64,000 nucleotides of DNA from UBA6170 sp034429975 (GTDB lineage Bacteria > Chloroflexota > Anaerolineae > Anaerolineales > Anaerolineaceae): NCBI GenBank assembly GCA_034429975.1, contig DAOUFM010000118.1, positions 1 to 64,000 on the forward strand. Direction: 5' to 3'. Both the position numbers and the translations under genes were made by a program. Below are positions 1 to 8,583 of the stretch, piece by piece. The stretch's first letter is position 1. Each line of letters starts with the position of its first letter. The notes beneath the pieces were generated by a model. It saw only the letters and a list, made by a program, of their open reading frames with translations, did no database searches and was not told the DNA's origin.

Positions 1-738
1 TGGAAATGGATTGAACGGCGCCTAAAGTTGGATTGGAGCCCTGAACAGATTTCGGGATGGCGGAAGATAAATGGGATGAGCAAAATTAGTCACGAATGGA
101 TCCATCACTACATCCATGAGGATAAAGCAACAGGTGGACTACTTTGGAAACATTTACGTGTTCAGAAAGGTAAGAAAAAGAGATATGGCAAACAAGATAG
201 GCGTGGAAATCTGCCTAACAGGGTCTCGATAGAAGCAAGACCAGTGATTGTAGAGGAGAAGGAACGGATTGGAGACTGGGAAGTGGATACAGTGGTTAGT
301 AAAGGTAGAAAACAAGCATTAGTGACACTAACTGATCGTAAAAGCCGATTGATCCTGATGAAAAGAATAGTGGATCGAACAGCAATTTCAGTTAAGACAA
401 GCGTTATTCAATTGTTGGAGCCCTTTAGAGAACAAACTCACATAATCACTTGTGATAACGGAAAAGAATTCAGTTTGCATGAAGAAATAGCTCAAGCACT
501 ACATACTGATGTATATTTTGCGCATCCATATGCTTCCTGGGAAAGAGGTGCAAATGAAAATGCAAATGGCTTGATCAGACAATACTTTCCTAAAAAGATG
601 AATTTCAATGAGATCATTGATGACCAAGTTGAACTGGCATTGATGAGGTTGAATCATCGACCTCGCAAATGTCTTGGGTATAAATCACCCTTTATGGTAT
701 TCTTTCATGAAATTCAATTTGTTGCGCTTAATACTTGA
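1..738 (+). CDS. IS30-family transposase, 5'-truncated by the window edge
   Basis: The reading frame is open from base 1 (245 codons visible), so the true start lies upstream. The protein begins inside the helix-turn-helix-linked region with the IS30 hallmark WSPEQISGW. It then carries the DDE catalytic core: Asp in GDWEVDTVV, Asp in TCDNGKEF and Glu in ERGANENANGLIRQYFP. It would cut and join the ends of its own element. No matching downstream inverted repeat could be assigned because the left end is outside the window. The C-terminal half looks intact, so the gene may be functional. Family assignment is confident; the exact IS name is not determinable. Confidence 0.93.
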   Translation, partial: WKWIERRLKLDWSPEQISGWRKINGMSKISHEWIHHYIHEDKATGGLLWKHLRVQKGKKKRYGKQDRRGNLPNRVSIEARPVIVEEKERIGDWEVDTVVSKGRKQALVTLTDRKSRLILMKRIVDRTAISVKTSVIQLLEPFREQTHIITCDNGKEFSLHEEIAQALHTDVYFAHPYASWERGANENANGLIRQYFPKKMNFNEIIDDQVELALMRLNHRPRKCLGYKSPFMVFFHEIQFVALNT

Positions 739-773
739 ATCTAGGTTTTATAAAATAAACAAATTTTACCTTT

Positions 774-813
774 AAAAAAGGTGGTTGCCTTTTTGAGATC
801 AGCCACCTTTTTT
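774..813. terminator. Bidirectional terminator between transposase and CBS-ACT gene
   Basis: An 11-bp perfect inverted repeat (AAAAAAGGTGG at 774-784 and CCACCTTTTTT at 803-813) has T-runs on both strands. It lies 35 bp after the transposase stop and before the end of the converging CBS-ACT gene. Confidence 0.75.
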
Positions 814-817
814 CTAT

Positions 818-868
818 ATTTCAAGACAGTTCACAAAATCCTAAACCTCAATTCTCAAAACTCAAAAC
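818..868 (+). repeat. Short copy of a dispersed heptamer-repeat element
   Basis: The block starts with ATTTCAAGAC, continues with a stretch similar to that at 32881-32910, and then holds four degenerate 7-bp units (CTAAACC, TCAATTC, TCAAAAC, TCAAAAC). The same arrangement, much longer, occurs at 32881-33054. It overlaps no convincing gene. Confidence 0.5.
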
Positions 869-872
869 TTTC

Positions 873-1523
873 CTACGCCACCTTCACTTCTCGAAAGTCC
901 CTGATTTCAGTCACTACTGGTTTCAATGCATCTCGAAGCGCCTGCCCATCAATGCGGTCTACTTTCATGGTCACTTCACCACCTTGAATCTTCGGATCAA
1001 CGAAAACGGTAATCGCAATGATATTTCCGCCGGCATCATTGACAGCTTTGGTTAATTTGTAAAGGATACCTGGTTCATTTTTCACCAAAACCGCCACTCG
1101 CCAGCCAGCCTGACGCCCACCCAGTAAATTCAAGAAAATGCGGAAGATATCGGTTTGGGTGATGATGCCGACCACTTTGTCCCCCCGTACCACCGGCATT
1201 CCACCAATACGGTTATCCGCCATAATGCGGGCAGCTTCTTCCAGAGGGGTGTCTTCAGTCACAGTAATGACATCCTTCATCATGACGCGCTCTACCGTGA
1301 TTTTGCTCAACAGATAATTAACTTCCCAGACCGACAGGGAAGTAACATCCGAAGGTGATGCATTCAGTAAATCATCCTCTGCGACAATTCCTACCAATTT
1401 ACCTTTCTTCAGCACCGGATATCGGCTGACACGATCCTTGCGCATTTGCGCTAAAGCGTCCTGAATCGGCATCTCGGGCTCTATAGATAAAACCGGGCTT
1501 GACATTCTTTCACCAACCAGCAT
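873..1523 (-). CDS. CBS-CBS-ACT domain protein (AcuB-like)
   Basis: The 216-residue cytosolic protein has two CBS motifs (about residues 1-57 and 76-132) and a C-terminal ACT domain (about 140-213, beginning WRVAVLVKNEPGILYKLTKAV). CBS pairs bind adenine nucleotides and ACT domains bind amino acids, so this is probably a small-molecule sensor; the target is unknown. It resembles AcuB of the acetoin gene cluster in architecture, but no acetoin genes are nearby. The ATG start at 1523 is preceded by AAGGAGAGG with 4-5 bases of spacing. It is a single-gene unit ending at the bidirectional terminator at 774-813. Confidence 0.85.
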   Translation of the reverse strand: MLVGERMSSPVLSIEPEMPIQDALAQMRKDRVSRYPVLKKGKLVGIVAEDDLLNASPSDVTSLSVWEVNYLLSKITVERVMMKDVITVTEDTPLEEAARIMADNRIGGMPVVRGDKVVGIITQTDIFRIFLNLLGGRQAGWRVAVLVKNEPGILYKLTKAVNDAGGNIIAITVFVDPKIQGGEVTMKVDRIDGQALRDALKPVVTEIRDFREVKVA

Positions 1524-1640
1524 AATACCTCTCCTTATTTGTTTATTTCTTTTAATTGTACACGATTCACTATTAATTTTTCATTGGAAATTTAATTCAG
1601 TTTAACGTTTTTATTATCCCTTATATCCGAGTAAAAGAAT

Positions 1641-3008
1641 TTATTTCGTTATTGGTTCCGTCTGTAAAGAATAGCCCTGAGAATTTTCATTTTGTTCCAA
1701 ATCCAAAATTACGTCTGGAATGTCAGTCTCGATACCACGTATAACTGGATTAATGAAAGTAAACAAATTTACAACCAGGGTGCCCAAGCCAGCAAGAATG
1801 AAAATGAAACCAATCCCCCGGCCCGGGCCAACCCCAATCAGGTGGGCAATCAATGTCCCGGATAAAGCCCCACCTTCCCGGAGCATTGGTTCAAAAACGC
1901 GGTCTGCCAGAGGTCCGGCTGAAAGAAAAGCGACTGGCATCATCGAGCGGGAAATCATACTGCGAATTGCAAAAACCCGTCCCTGTAATTCAGTCGGGAT
2001 TTTCGTTTGAAAGATTGCCTGGCTGGAACCAGATGCCAATGGAATGACTGACAACATGACAAAATAACCCATTGAGATTAGTAGAACATTTGGCTGCAGC
2101 CCTGCTAAAATTAATCCAAGGCTGGAGATGCTGACAAACAGGATAATAGCCTTAATTTTTTTCCTGGGGCCACCCCAGATGGATAAAACAACACTCCCCA
2201 GTAACATTCCAATCCCTCCTATGGTTTGTACTGTGCCAAGAACAGCAGGTGAGAATCTTGCTAGAATCATCGGGCTGGACAATACCGTCGCGAAATTGAT
2301 CATAAAGTTAACCAAAGCAAAATAAAACACCAACCCTAATAATCCACCTTTCAAACGCAGGTAGCGCCAACCCAGCATGGCATCCTGCCAATAGTTTGCC
2401 TTAATCTTTTCTTCAATCCGTTCTGGCTGTGGAATGCGAGAGAATAGCATTGTTCCTAAAGCAGCAAAATAAGTGATGAAATCGATAATAATGATGCCTT
2501 GTAAACCAATCAAGCCAAATAAAAGCCCGGCTAAAATGGGGGGTACCAGGTTGCCAAGCGCATTACTCATCTGCGACAAGCCGTTTGCTCGTTGCAAATC
2601 TTTTTTCGGAACGAGCATGACAATGGATGCTGCAAAAGCCGGTTCCTGAAATGCGCTAAAAACCGACCCGAGTAAAGCAATCAAGTAAATATTCCAGATT
2701 TCTAACTGACCATTGGCATACAATAAAAAAGCAAGTAAAGTAATCAGGGCATTGCCTGTATCCGCTAATAACATGACCTTTTTGCGATTAAATCGGTCAG
2801 CCACAGTACCAGCAATCGGTCCTAATAGTACTGCAGGCAAACTACCAAATAACACCGTGATCGCAAAAGGGGTTGCCTGTCCACTTTTTTGATAAATCCA
2901 AACTCCAAGCGCAAAGCTGGTTAGCCCAGAACCCAAAATCGAGATCACCTGGCCAATCCAGATAATAAGAAAAGAACGCATATTTTTTGAGTTGGTTATT
3001 TCTGTCAT
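1641..3008 (-). CDS. MFS transporter, MFS_3/EntS-like exporter
   Basis: A 455-residue polytopic membrane protein with about 12 hydrophobic segments. It begins MRSFLIIWIGQVISILGSG and has the conserved loop 2-3 motif GTVADRFNRKKVMLL typical of major facilitator drug or siderophore exporters of the EntS/MFS_3 group. It lies 80 bp downstream of an HTH regulator on the same strand, which suggests regulated efflux of a toxic compound; the substrate cannot be read from sequence. The start is supported by AGGAAAAAA directly before ATG. The C-terminal 40 residues form a soluble acidic tail. Confidence 0.88.
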   Translation of the reverse strand: MTEITNSKNMRSFLIIWIGQVISILGSGLTSFALGVWIYQKSGQATPFAITVLFGSLPAVLLGPIAGTVADRFNRKKVMLLADTGNALITLLAFLLYANGQLEIWNIYLIALLGSVFSAFQEPAFAASIVMLVPKKDLQRANGLSQMSNALGNLVPPILAGLLFGLIGLQGIIIIDFITYFAALGTMLFSRIPQPERIEEKIKANYWQDAMLGWRYLRLKGGLLGLVFYFALVNFMINFATVLSSPMILARFSPAVLGTVQTIGGIGMLLGSVVLSIWGGPRKKIKAIILFVSISSLGLILAGLQPNVLLISMGYFVMLSVIPLASGSSQAIFQTKIPTELQGRVFAIRSMISRSMMPVAFLSAGPLADRVFEPMLREGGALSGTLIAHLIGVGPGRGIGFIFILAGLGTLVVNLFTFINPVIRGIETDIPDVILDLEQNENSQGYSLQTEPITK

Positions 3009-3088
3009 TTTTTTCCTATCAATTAAAAGGAACCCTAAACCGGCATTGAAACAATCAATGCTAAACGATCAAACAATTTCTTATCTTT

Positions 3089-3706
3089 TTACTCTGGCTG
3101 ATTAAGTTCCCGATAATAAAAACTTGGATAGAGTGCCAGCGTCATTGCAAACGTTTGTTGATCAGGGTCTTTAGAATCCGCCTGGATAAACTCATCCATT
3201 AATGCTTTTAGGCGTTGGTGAAATTCGTCAGCTTTTTCTTCACTCATATTGCTTAAATAACGAGAGATGGTTAATGTCCGTGTTTTATTGTGGGATCCCT
3301 GCTCAATTTGCAATGCACGTGCCTGTAAACTCCGTAAGATATCCTCCCGGGTGGTGTCAATGGCGGAAGTAATCAACGAATAGATATTTTCTTTCCCTTC
3401 GAAGGTAGAGAAATTTAATAAATTGGGATCAATATCAACAGAATGCGATGTGGTCTGATAATATTTCTCAATTAAGTTGGCTATCTGGCGTGTTTCGACC
3501 ACACAAATCAAATCAACTTTTTCAAGCATATTAAAATGATAATAGAGTTTGCTGGGCGCTAAGCCAAGTTTTTCTGCCACTTCTTTTACATTCAATGGTT
3601 GATTGCTTAGTACTTCCAGAATCTGATTCCGGATTGGATCGGCTATTACCTTGAGCGTTTCTAAATCTCGAATGATATAAACGTCCTGGATATTTTCTTT
3701 TTTCAT
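3089..3706 (-). CDS. ArsR-like winged-helix transcriptional regulator
   Basis: The 205-residue protein has an N-terminal winged helix-turn-helix (about residues 12-80; VIADPIRNQILEVLSNQPLNVKEVAEKLGLAPSKLYYHFNMLEK when read in parts) followed by a helical C-terminal domain of about 120 residues that may bind ligand or mediate dimerisation. It is the first gene of a unit with the MFS exporter downstream, a common arrangement for a repressor of an efflux pump. An 11-bp inverted repeat immediately upstream (3718-3770) is a candidate operator for autoregulation. The inducer is unknown. Confidence 0.85.
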   Translation of the reverse strand: MKKENIQDVYIIRDLETLKVIADPIRNQILEVLSNQPLNVKEVAEKLGLAPSKLYYHFNMLEKVDLICVVETRQIANLIEKYYQTTSHSVDIDPNLLNFSTFEGKENIYSLITSAIDTTREDILRSLQARALQIEQGSHNKTRTLTISRYLSNMSEEKADEFHQRLKALMDEFIQADSKDPDQQTFAMTLALYPSFYYRELNQPE

Positions 3707-3717
3707 CGTTACCTTTA

Positions 3718-3770
3718 TTTTTATCGTTAAAATTAATTTTTATGTTGAGATGATTTTACAACGATAAAAA
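3718..3770. promoter_or_regulatory. Candidate operator of the HTH regulator
   Basis: Two perfect 11-bp arms, TTTTTATCGTT at 3718-3728 and AACGATAAAAA at 3760-3770, are separated by 31 bp just upstream of the regulator start. A further AACGATAA occurs at 3958-3965. The spacing would place the arms about five helical turns apart around the promoter. Binding by the neighbouring regulator is inference. Confidence 0.5.
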
Positions 3771-4161
3771 TATTTTGTCAATAGGGGTTTTTACACCTAA
3801 AGCGTCATGAATGTACTTTTTTTCTACTCATTGTTAAGGATGCTTAGTGAAAATAAGTTTTTTACTACGCCTGACTTTATCCCTTGCATCCTCTGTCCCC
3901 CTATGAATTTTGCTAATGGTTTCCATCAGGTTATTCCTACGCAAAAAAACAGATCTTAACGATAACGGTTTTATTGACATACCCATCGATCTTAAGAATT
4001 GCATTTTTGTTCGCATGTGAAGTATCTTCGTAGATTATCGCTTAAAAAAATAATCAGGGCAATCAACATATTGTTGGAAAAAGATCCTGAACAAGTAAAC
4101 TACCGCCTATGCAACTTGTTGATCAATTAAATATGACGTAACTGTTTAACAAGCTTGATTA
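3771..4161. other. Intergenic region without a convincing gene
   Basis: Apart from the AACGATAA copy at 3958-3965 nothing stands out. A 60-codon minus-strand frame at 3834-4016 is basic, has no ribosome site and no recognisable domain, and was not called. Confidence 0.6.
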
Positions 4162-4839
4162 TTACTCCACTACCTTTTCTAGAAAATTCACAATCCTTAC
4201 TCGAATTTCCTCACGATTATGATATACCAATCCAGCCAGCAAGATAAACGCAGCCCCTAACACAATCCATTGCCAGGAGTTGATGGATTGTGTTTGCGAG
4301 CCGAGAAAATTGGCCATAAAAACTCCGGGCAACCTCCCTATCAACGCCAGCAATGCCAGTTCCAACAATGGGATGGTGGTCAACCCAGCTAAAAAACAAA
4401 CTGCATCGTCCGGCAAAAATGGCAGCAGAAATATCAAAAAAATCACCAGAGAGCCTCTTTTTGCAATCATCTGATCCAGTCGTTGCACCGAGGTGGGATT
4501 CACAAAGCGTTCAACCAGGGGTCTGCCAAAGCGTCTTGCCAGCCCCATCACCAGCGTTGAACCGACCATTATTCCAATCATGCTGTAAACTGTGCCAAGC
4601 CAGGGGCCAAACAGCAATCCATTGACCGCATCAATGGCTGTGCCTGGAATTGGTGCTGTCAGCACTTGTAAAACATGCAACGAAATCGTGATAAGTGGTA
4701 TCCAGTGCCCCCATTTTTGCAGAGCCAGGTTAAGTTGCTGCGGATTGCGCAACAATTCCCCCAAAGGGGTCTGCCAGATAACCACCAACAAGCCGATGAC
4801 CGGCAACACTATCAACCACCAAAATTTTTTAGATTTCAT
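4162..4839 (-). CDS. TVP38/TMEM64 (VTT/SNARE-associated) family membrane protein
   Basis: A 225-residue integral membrane protein. It has an N-terminal membrane anchor, the central VTT domain with GTAIDAVNGLLFGPWLGTVYSMIGIMVGSTLVMGL (read in parts) and the conserved FLLPFLPDDAVCFLAGLT stretch, then two further membrane segments. The family is related to DedA and is implicated in lipid scrambling or membrane homeostasis; the exact role here is unknown. It is monocistronic between the regulator unit and the racemase gene. Confidence 0.88.
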   Translation of the reverse strand: MKSKKFWWLIVLPVIGLLVVIWQTPLGELLRNPQQLNLALQKWGHWIPLITISLHVLQVLTAPIPGTAIDAVNGLLFGPWLGTVYSMIGIMVGSTLVMGLARRFGRPLVERFVNPTSVQRLDQMIAKRGSLVIFLIFLLPFLPDDAVCFLAGLTTIPLLELALLALIGRLPGVFMANFLGSQTQSINSWQWIVLGAAFILLAGLVYHNREEIRVRIVNFLEKVVE

Positions 4840-4913
4840 TCATATGATTCTAGCACGTAGAATTGAGATCAAATACCAGGGGGATGAGGATGGAGAAATT
4901 GTTAAAATTTTTT

Positions 4914-5633
4914 TTATTTAGGCAGGTATGCGGATACTTCTTTGTTGCCAAGGGCTACTTCTACGGCTGCAAGCGCATGGATCTGGGTGGTGTCAAAAAC
5001 GGGAAGCGTATACTCGGACTGTTTGACCAGCATGCCAATCTCGGTGCAACCCAGCACAACTCCACGGGCGCCATCCTTTTGTAACCGTTCGATAATTGCT
5101 TTATAGGCTTCACGAGACGCCGGTAAGATTTTTCCCAATACCAATTCCTGATAAATGATGCGATGGATAATTTCCCGTTCCTGTTTCTCCGGAATATCTA
5201 CCTGCAGTCCATGAGCCTGCAGTCGGTTTACATAAAAATCCTCTTCCATCGTGAAACGGGTGCCCAGCAGACCGATGCGTTGAATACCTTGAGCAAGAAT
5301 CGCCTGAGCAGTTGCATCGACAATATGTAAAATGGGAATTTGAATGGCAGTCTGGATTTCATCAGCCATCTTATGCATCGTATTCGTACAAATCACCAGA
5401 AAATCTGCCCCACCCTTTTCCAGTGACTGTGCAGCGTTTATCATGGCTTTTGTCGCCTTTTGCCATTCCCCCCGGTGCTGGTATTCTTCAATCTCTGCAA
5501 AATCAACGGAATACAACAAACATTTGGCAGAATGTAGGCCTCCCAGTTGACGTTTTACTTCTTCATTCACTGTCTGGTAATACTCCAGCGAGGATTCCCA
5601 GCTCATCCCTCCCAATAGACCAATTGTTTTCAT
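4914..5633 (-). CDS. Aspartate/glutamate racemase family protein (RacX/YgeA-like)
   Basis: The 239-residue protein has the two catalytic cysteines of cofactor-independent racemases: Cys82 in ICTNTMHKMA and Cys196 in VVLGCTEIG. The N-terminal MKTIGLLGGMSWESS is typical of broad-specificity RacX/YgeA enzymes, which interconvert D- and L-amino acids by two-base proton exchange. Its ATG overlaps the stop of the upstream acetyltransferase by 4 bases (5630-5633), so the two are translationally coupled. Substrate specificity cannot be read out, though aspartate or broad specificity is likely. Confidence 0.88.
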   Translation of the reverse strand: MKTIGLLGGMSWESSLEYYQTVNEEVKRQLGGLHSAKCLLYSVDFAEIEEYQHRGEWQKATKAMINAAQSLEKGGADFLVICTNTMHKMADEIQTAIQIPILHIVDATAQAILAQGIQRIGLLGTRFTMEEDFYVNRLQAHGLQVDIPEKQEREIIHRIIYQELVLGKILPASREAYKAIIERLQKDGARGVVLGCTEIGMLVKQSEYTLPVFDTTQIHALAAVEVALGNKEVSAYLPK

Positions 5634-6217
5634 GCTGCAGCCTTCTTTTTATAATCCTCAGGTGTCAATGCAAAATAGATCATATCGGTTAATTCCCCGG
5701 TATGCTGTTTTCTTTCAAAATTTCTGAATGTGCCTTCATAAACGTATCCAGCGCGCTTCGCCACTGATTGAGAGCGTATGTTTTCATAATCACAACGGAT
5801 AAAAATCCGATTGGCGCCCAATACCTCAAATCCAAATTTCGTGATGGCATTAACCGCTTCCAGCACATAGCCCTGGCCCTCATACCCGCTGCGCACCCAG
5901 TATCCAATTTCAAACGATGGAACATCTTTATTGTGAAGATGAATGCCAGTGCCACCAATAAAAATATTACTTGATTTCAAAAACATCATCAGGGTCATAT
6001 CTTCCCGTTTAATGAAGCTAGCGTATTTCTCCCGTACGTAAATTTCTCGCTCTTCAACGCTCCCCTCAGACTGAGCCCAGGATAACCAGGGTTTCAACCG
6101 TTCCTGCGACGCCAGAACCGCCTCCTGTAATACTGCCCCATCTCCCGGGCGTGGCACTCGAATAAGAAGCCGCTCGCTCTCGAATTGATCGGGAATATCC
6201 TTTAGGATTGGAACCAT
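5630..6217 (-). CDS. GNAT N-acetyltransferase, RimJ/RimL type
   Basis: A 195-residue acetyltransferase of the Acetyltransf_3 group. It opens with FESERLLIRVPRPGDGAVLQEAV, has the acetyl-CoA loop in GYWVRSGYEGQGYVLEA, and ends with NIRSQSVAKRAGYVYEGTFRN, all typical of ribosomal-protein-alanine acetyltransferase relatives. The start at 6217 is chosen because AAAGGAGAG sits directly before this ATG; an in-frame TTG at 6232 lies inside that ribosome site. It is coupled to the racemase downstream by a 4-base overlap. The acetyl acceptor is unknown. Confidence 0.88.
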   Translation of the reverse strand: MVPILKDIPDQFESERLLIRVPRPGDGAVLQEAVLASQERLKPWLSWAQSEGSVEEREIYVREKYASFIKREDMTLMMFLKSSNIFIGGTGIHLHNKDVPSFEIGYWVRSGYEGQGYVLEAVNAITKFGFEVLGANRIFIRCDYENIRSQSVAKRAGYVYEGTFRNFERKQHTGELTDMIYFALTPEDYKKKAAA

Positions 6218-6334
6218 ATTCTCTCCTTTCAATAAGCATCATTACCAATCTTATTTTACAAGGAGATTGACTTTTACAGGTATAAAAACGAAAAGCCCTG
6301 CCGGGAATCAAACTCGTTCAAGGATTTTCGATTT

Positions 6335-6646
6335 TTATCCGCCTGTCATCACCGAAACCAGCACCAGTCGATCACCATCATGAGGAATTTTGTCCATGAT
6401 GAACACAGGTTCAGCCATTTCATCGTTGATAATAAACATATTCGAACTTAAAAATGTTTTCTTATCTGGCGCAATTAACACATCCACCAATTGTGGATAT
6501 AAACTCGCCAGGTTTTCAACGACATTGTGATAAGTCTCCTGTGGAGAGATTTGCATCTCCAATTCTTTTTGACCAGCTATATCTTTGGCAATTCCGGTTA
6601 ACTCAATCGTTAATTGAATATGATGATTTGATTTCATAAATAACAT
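6335..6646 (-). CDS. MoaD/ThiS-like beta-grasp protein
   Basis: The 103-residue protein ends in the MTGG di-glycine tail required for thiocarboxylation in MoaD and ThiS sulfur carriers. The body shows the MoaD pattern (GIAKDIAGQKELEMQI, LASLYPQL, LSSNMFIINDE, HDGDRLVLV). It may supply dithiolene sulfur for molybdopterin, which the molybdenum hydroxylase 4 kb away would need, but no moaE, moeB or thiF gene is adjacent, so another sulfur-transfer role is possible. Two ATGs (6646 and 6637) are possible starts; neither has a strong ribosome site. Confidence 0.75.
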   Translation of the reverse strand: MLFMKSNHHIQLTIELTGIAKDIAGQKELEMQISPQETYHNVVENLASLYPQLVDVLIAPDKKTFLSSNMFIINDEMAEPVFIMDKIPHDGDRLVLVSVMTGG

Positions 6647-6697
6647 CGTAGCGCAAAACTGGATGTTCTCAAGTTTTTATATAATCTTTACAAAATA

Positions 6698-7057
6698 CTA
6701 TTTGATCGCAAAAATAAAAAGCAGGAATCCTAAAGTAGGGCCTGCATACCAATAATCCACCAGCACTTGAGGTAAATTCAAATTAGGATAATTTTTAAAG
6801 ATAATTCCTGCCATCATCAGAATCAGGCAAAGCCCAACCAGGTACCAACTACGTACTTCGATATTCGGCCGGTTTTTTCTGGCTTCAATTTCGGCCATCC
6901 TATCCTTTTGGCGTTTCCCTTTGGCCATTGCCATTACTTCTGCCATTTCTTCTCTTGCCAGGCGTCTTTTTCTGCCCCGCAGCATAGCAACTCGAAAATA
7001 GAACAATATAGCCGCAAACGCTGTAAATGCATAACCAATCTCAAATTGAACTTTCAT
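6698..7057 (-). CDS. Small membrane protein of unknown function
   Basis: The 119-residue protein has three likely membrane segments: one near the N-terminus (IGYAFTAFAAILFYFRVA), one at about residues 73-90 and one at the C-terminus (GPTLGFLLFIFAIK). A highly charged cytosolic loop rich in Arg, Lys and Glu separates the first two. The start at 7057 is chosen because AGGAG lies 9 bases upstream and the ATG overlaps the stop of the previous gene (ATGA). No family was recognised. It is the last gene of the three-gene unit 8437-6698. Confidence 0.7.
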   Translation of the reverse strand: MKVQFEIGYAFTAFAAILFYFRVAMLRGRKRRLAREEMAEVMAMAKGKRQKDRMAEIEARKNRPNIEVRSWYLVGLCLILMMAGIIFKNYPNLNLPQVLVDYWYAGPTLGFLLFIFAIK

Positions 7058-7560
7058 ACTGATAACTCCTGGTAGCCCTTCCAAACTTTCGAAAGTACAA
7101 ATCGATAAAAAGTATCCAATTCCGGAACAGTTCCATCCCCATAACGCACATACCTGGCTGAACGGGTGATTTCTCCATATGAAGTTCCGGTTTCGCTGTC
7201 TGCAGTTGGGACATACTCTAAAATAAAGACGCGTGTATTGGGCAAGCGCACCGGAAAACGTTTGATTGGTTCCTCTATTAGAATCATAAAGTAAGCTTCG
7301 TGATAATTCTTCGGGGTTGGTAATGTCAATAATACGACTCTTGATTTTTTCTCCGGAATTTCTTTTACCTTAAAGGAAACATCCTCAAAAGGATCATCCT
7401 CATCCAATCCCAGCCGGACCCCCATATGAGTCCACCAAAATTTAAGAAATTTTATTCCGTCTCGTTCTAAATAATTAAAAAAGTCTTTGGTCTGGCTGTG
7501 AAAAATCGTTGGTAAAGATTCAAAAGTGTAGTTATGATGTTGACTATCTTTTTTATCCAT
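7054..7560 (-). CDS. Hypothetical cytosolic protein
   Basis: A 168-residue protein starting MDKKDSQHHNYTF, with AGGAG eight bases before the ATG at 7560; a longer frame to 7683 would overlap the NmrA-like gene and has no ribosome site. It has alternating beta-rich stretches (VVLLTLPTPKNYHEAYFMILIEEP, then RVFILEYVPTADSETGTSYGEI, read in parts) and no signal peptide or membrane segment. I do not recognise the family. Its position between an oxidoreductase and a membrane protein, with coupled starts, indicates one operon. Confidence 0.65.
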   Translation of the reverse strand: MDKKDSQHHNYTFESLPTIFHSQTKDFFNYLERDGIKFLKFWWTHMGVRLGLDEDDPFEDVSFKVKEIPEKKSRVVLLTLPTPKNYHEAYFMILIEEPIKRFPVRLPNTRVFILEYVPTADSETGTSYGEITRSARYVRYGDGTVPELDTFYRFVLSKVWKGYQELSV

Positions 7561-7582
7561 GCATAATACTCCTAAAAAAAAA

Positions 7583-8437
7583 TCAATTTTTAAATTCATT
7601 TCTAATAAATTGTTCAAAAGAATTCGGCTCTCTCTCCAACAGCCAGGATAACTGGTTGCCATTTCCAACAAAGCCATATTCATCGTAATATTGAAACATC
7701 TTGATTAATGTTTTCACTGCATAGTCTGGCAACCCCGCAGCGCGTGCATTGATCTCCCAATCTACCCGATCGATCATTCCAGCAGTAATCATGGTGCCTG
7801 TTACTTTACTAACCACAGCAGCAATTTCTACTGCAGAAATTGGCTCCCGCGCTGATAATTCATAAATTGCATGTTCATGCCCGGGTTCAGAAAAAACTTT
7901 TATCACTACTTCAGCTAGGTCATTCAAGTCAATCATACTGGATTTTGAATAAATCGAATAAGGGATCCGGTATTCTCCCAATTCCAGCATCTCCTTCAAA
8001 TACCCCAACACATTTTGCATATATGCAGCCGGTTGCAAAATGGTAAAAGGGATCTTCATCCGCAACAATTGATCTTCTACTAGCATTTTGTTCCAATGAT
8101 GGGGCATCGCTTCCACCTGCGGATGCAACACTGAATGATAAACAAAATGAGCTAAATCATGCTTCTGAGCCAGATGAATCATCAACCCACCAATTTCAAC
8201 TTCTTTGGGGTGCATATTTGGGCAAATGTGATAAATTGCTCTGGCATCAGAAAATGCTAAATCCATCATTACCTTATTCGTTAAGTCGCCCACAATAACT
8301 TCACTTGCTCCCAGTCCTCTTAAAATAGCTAGCTGTTCTTCCTTACGAACAATTGCACGAACCGGGAGATTATTTTTTGTGAGAGCTTTAACGATCATCT
8401 TTCCAGTTTTCCCAGAAGCACCAGTTACAATAATCAA
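7583..8437 (-). CDS. NmrA-like NAD(P)-binding oxidoreductase or sensor
   Basis: The 284-residue Rossmann-fold protein begins MIIVTGASGKTGKMIVKAL, the GxxGxxG dinucleotide motif of atypical short-chain dehydrogenases, and lacks the YxxxK catalytic pair in its usual place, as NmrA/HSCARG-type proteins do. These act as NAD(P) redox sensors or quinone reductases. It uses a TTG start at 8437 with AAAGGA about 8-9 bases upstream. It heads a three-gene unit with the two uncharacterised genes downstream. Confidence 0.82.
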   Translation of the reverse strand: MIIVTGASGKTGKMIVKALTKNNLPVRAIVRKEEQLAILRGLGASEVIVGDLTNKVMMDLAFSDARAIYHICPNMHPKEVEIGGLMIHLAQKHDLAHFVYHSVLHPQVEAMPHHWNKMLVEDQLLRMKIPFTILQPAAYMQNVLGYLKEMLELGEYRIPYSIYSKSSMIDLNDLAEVVIKVFSEPGHEHAIYELSAREPISAVEIAAVVSKVTGTMITAGMIDRVDWEINARAAGLPDYAVKTLIKMFQYYDEYGFVGNGNQLSWLLEREPNSFEQFIRNEFKN

Positions 8438-8474
8438 AATATAATCCTTTCTTTCGCACTATTTTATGTTCATA

Positions 8475-8560
8475 ATACTCCCGACGCCTGAGCATCGACG
8501 TCGGGAGTATCGTGGGGTGACAGGTTTGTATACCTGCTCAATTCACAAAAAGCCTGTCAC
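8475..8560. terminator. Pair of inverted repeats downstream of the permease gene
   Basis: Two hairpins lie in tandem: 12-bp arms ATACTCCCGACG (8475-8486) and CGTCGGGAGTAT (8499-8510), then 8-bp arms GTGACAGG (8517-8524) and CCTGTCAC (8553-8560) enclosing a competing CAGGT/ACCTG pair. They separate the permease gene from the NmrA-like gene on the same strand. They lack strong T-runs and may be a factor-dependent terminator or mRNA-stabilising structure. Confidence 0.55.
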
Positions 8561-8583
8561 TTGGATTGGTTATTATGATTCGC

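Noticed and set aside
781..987. 68-codon plus-strand frame after the transposase
   Set aside because: It crosses a terminator and the 3' end of the CBS-ACT gene on the opposite strand.
3834..4016. 60-codon minus-strand frame
   Set aside because: It has no ribosome site, no recognisable domain and basic composition typical of chance frames.
6283..6312. tRNA-like 3' end (minus strand GTTTGATTCCCGG)
   Set aside because: It recalls a T-loop, but the flanking bases cannot form the T-stem and there is no anticodon or acceptor arm upstream.
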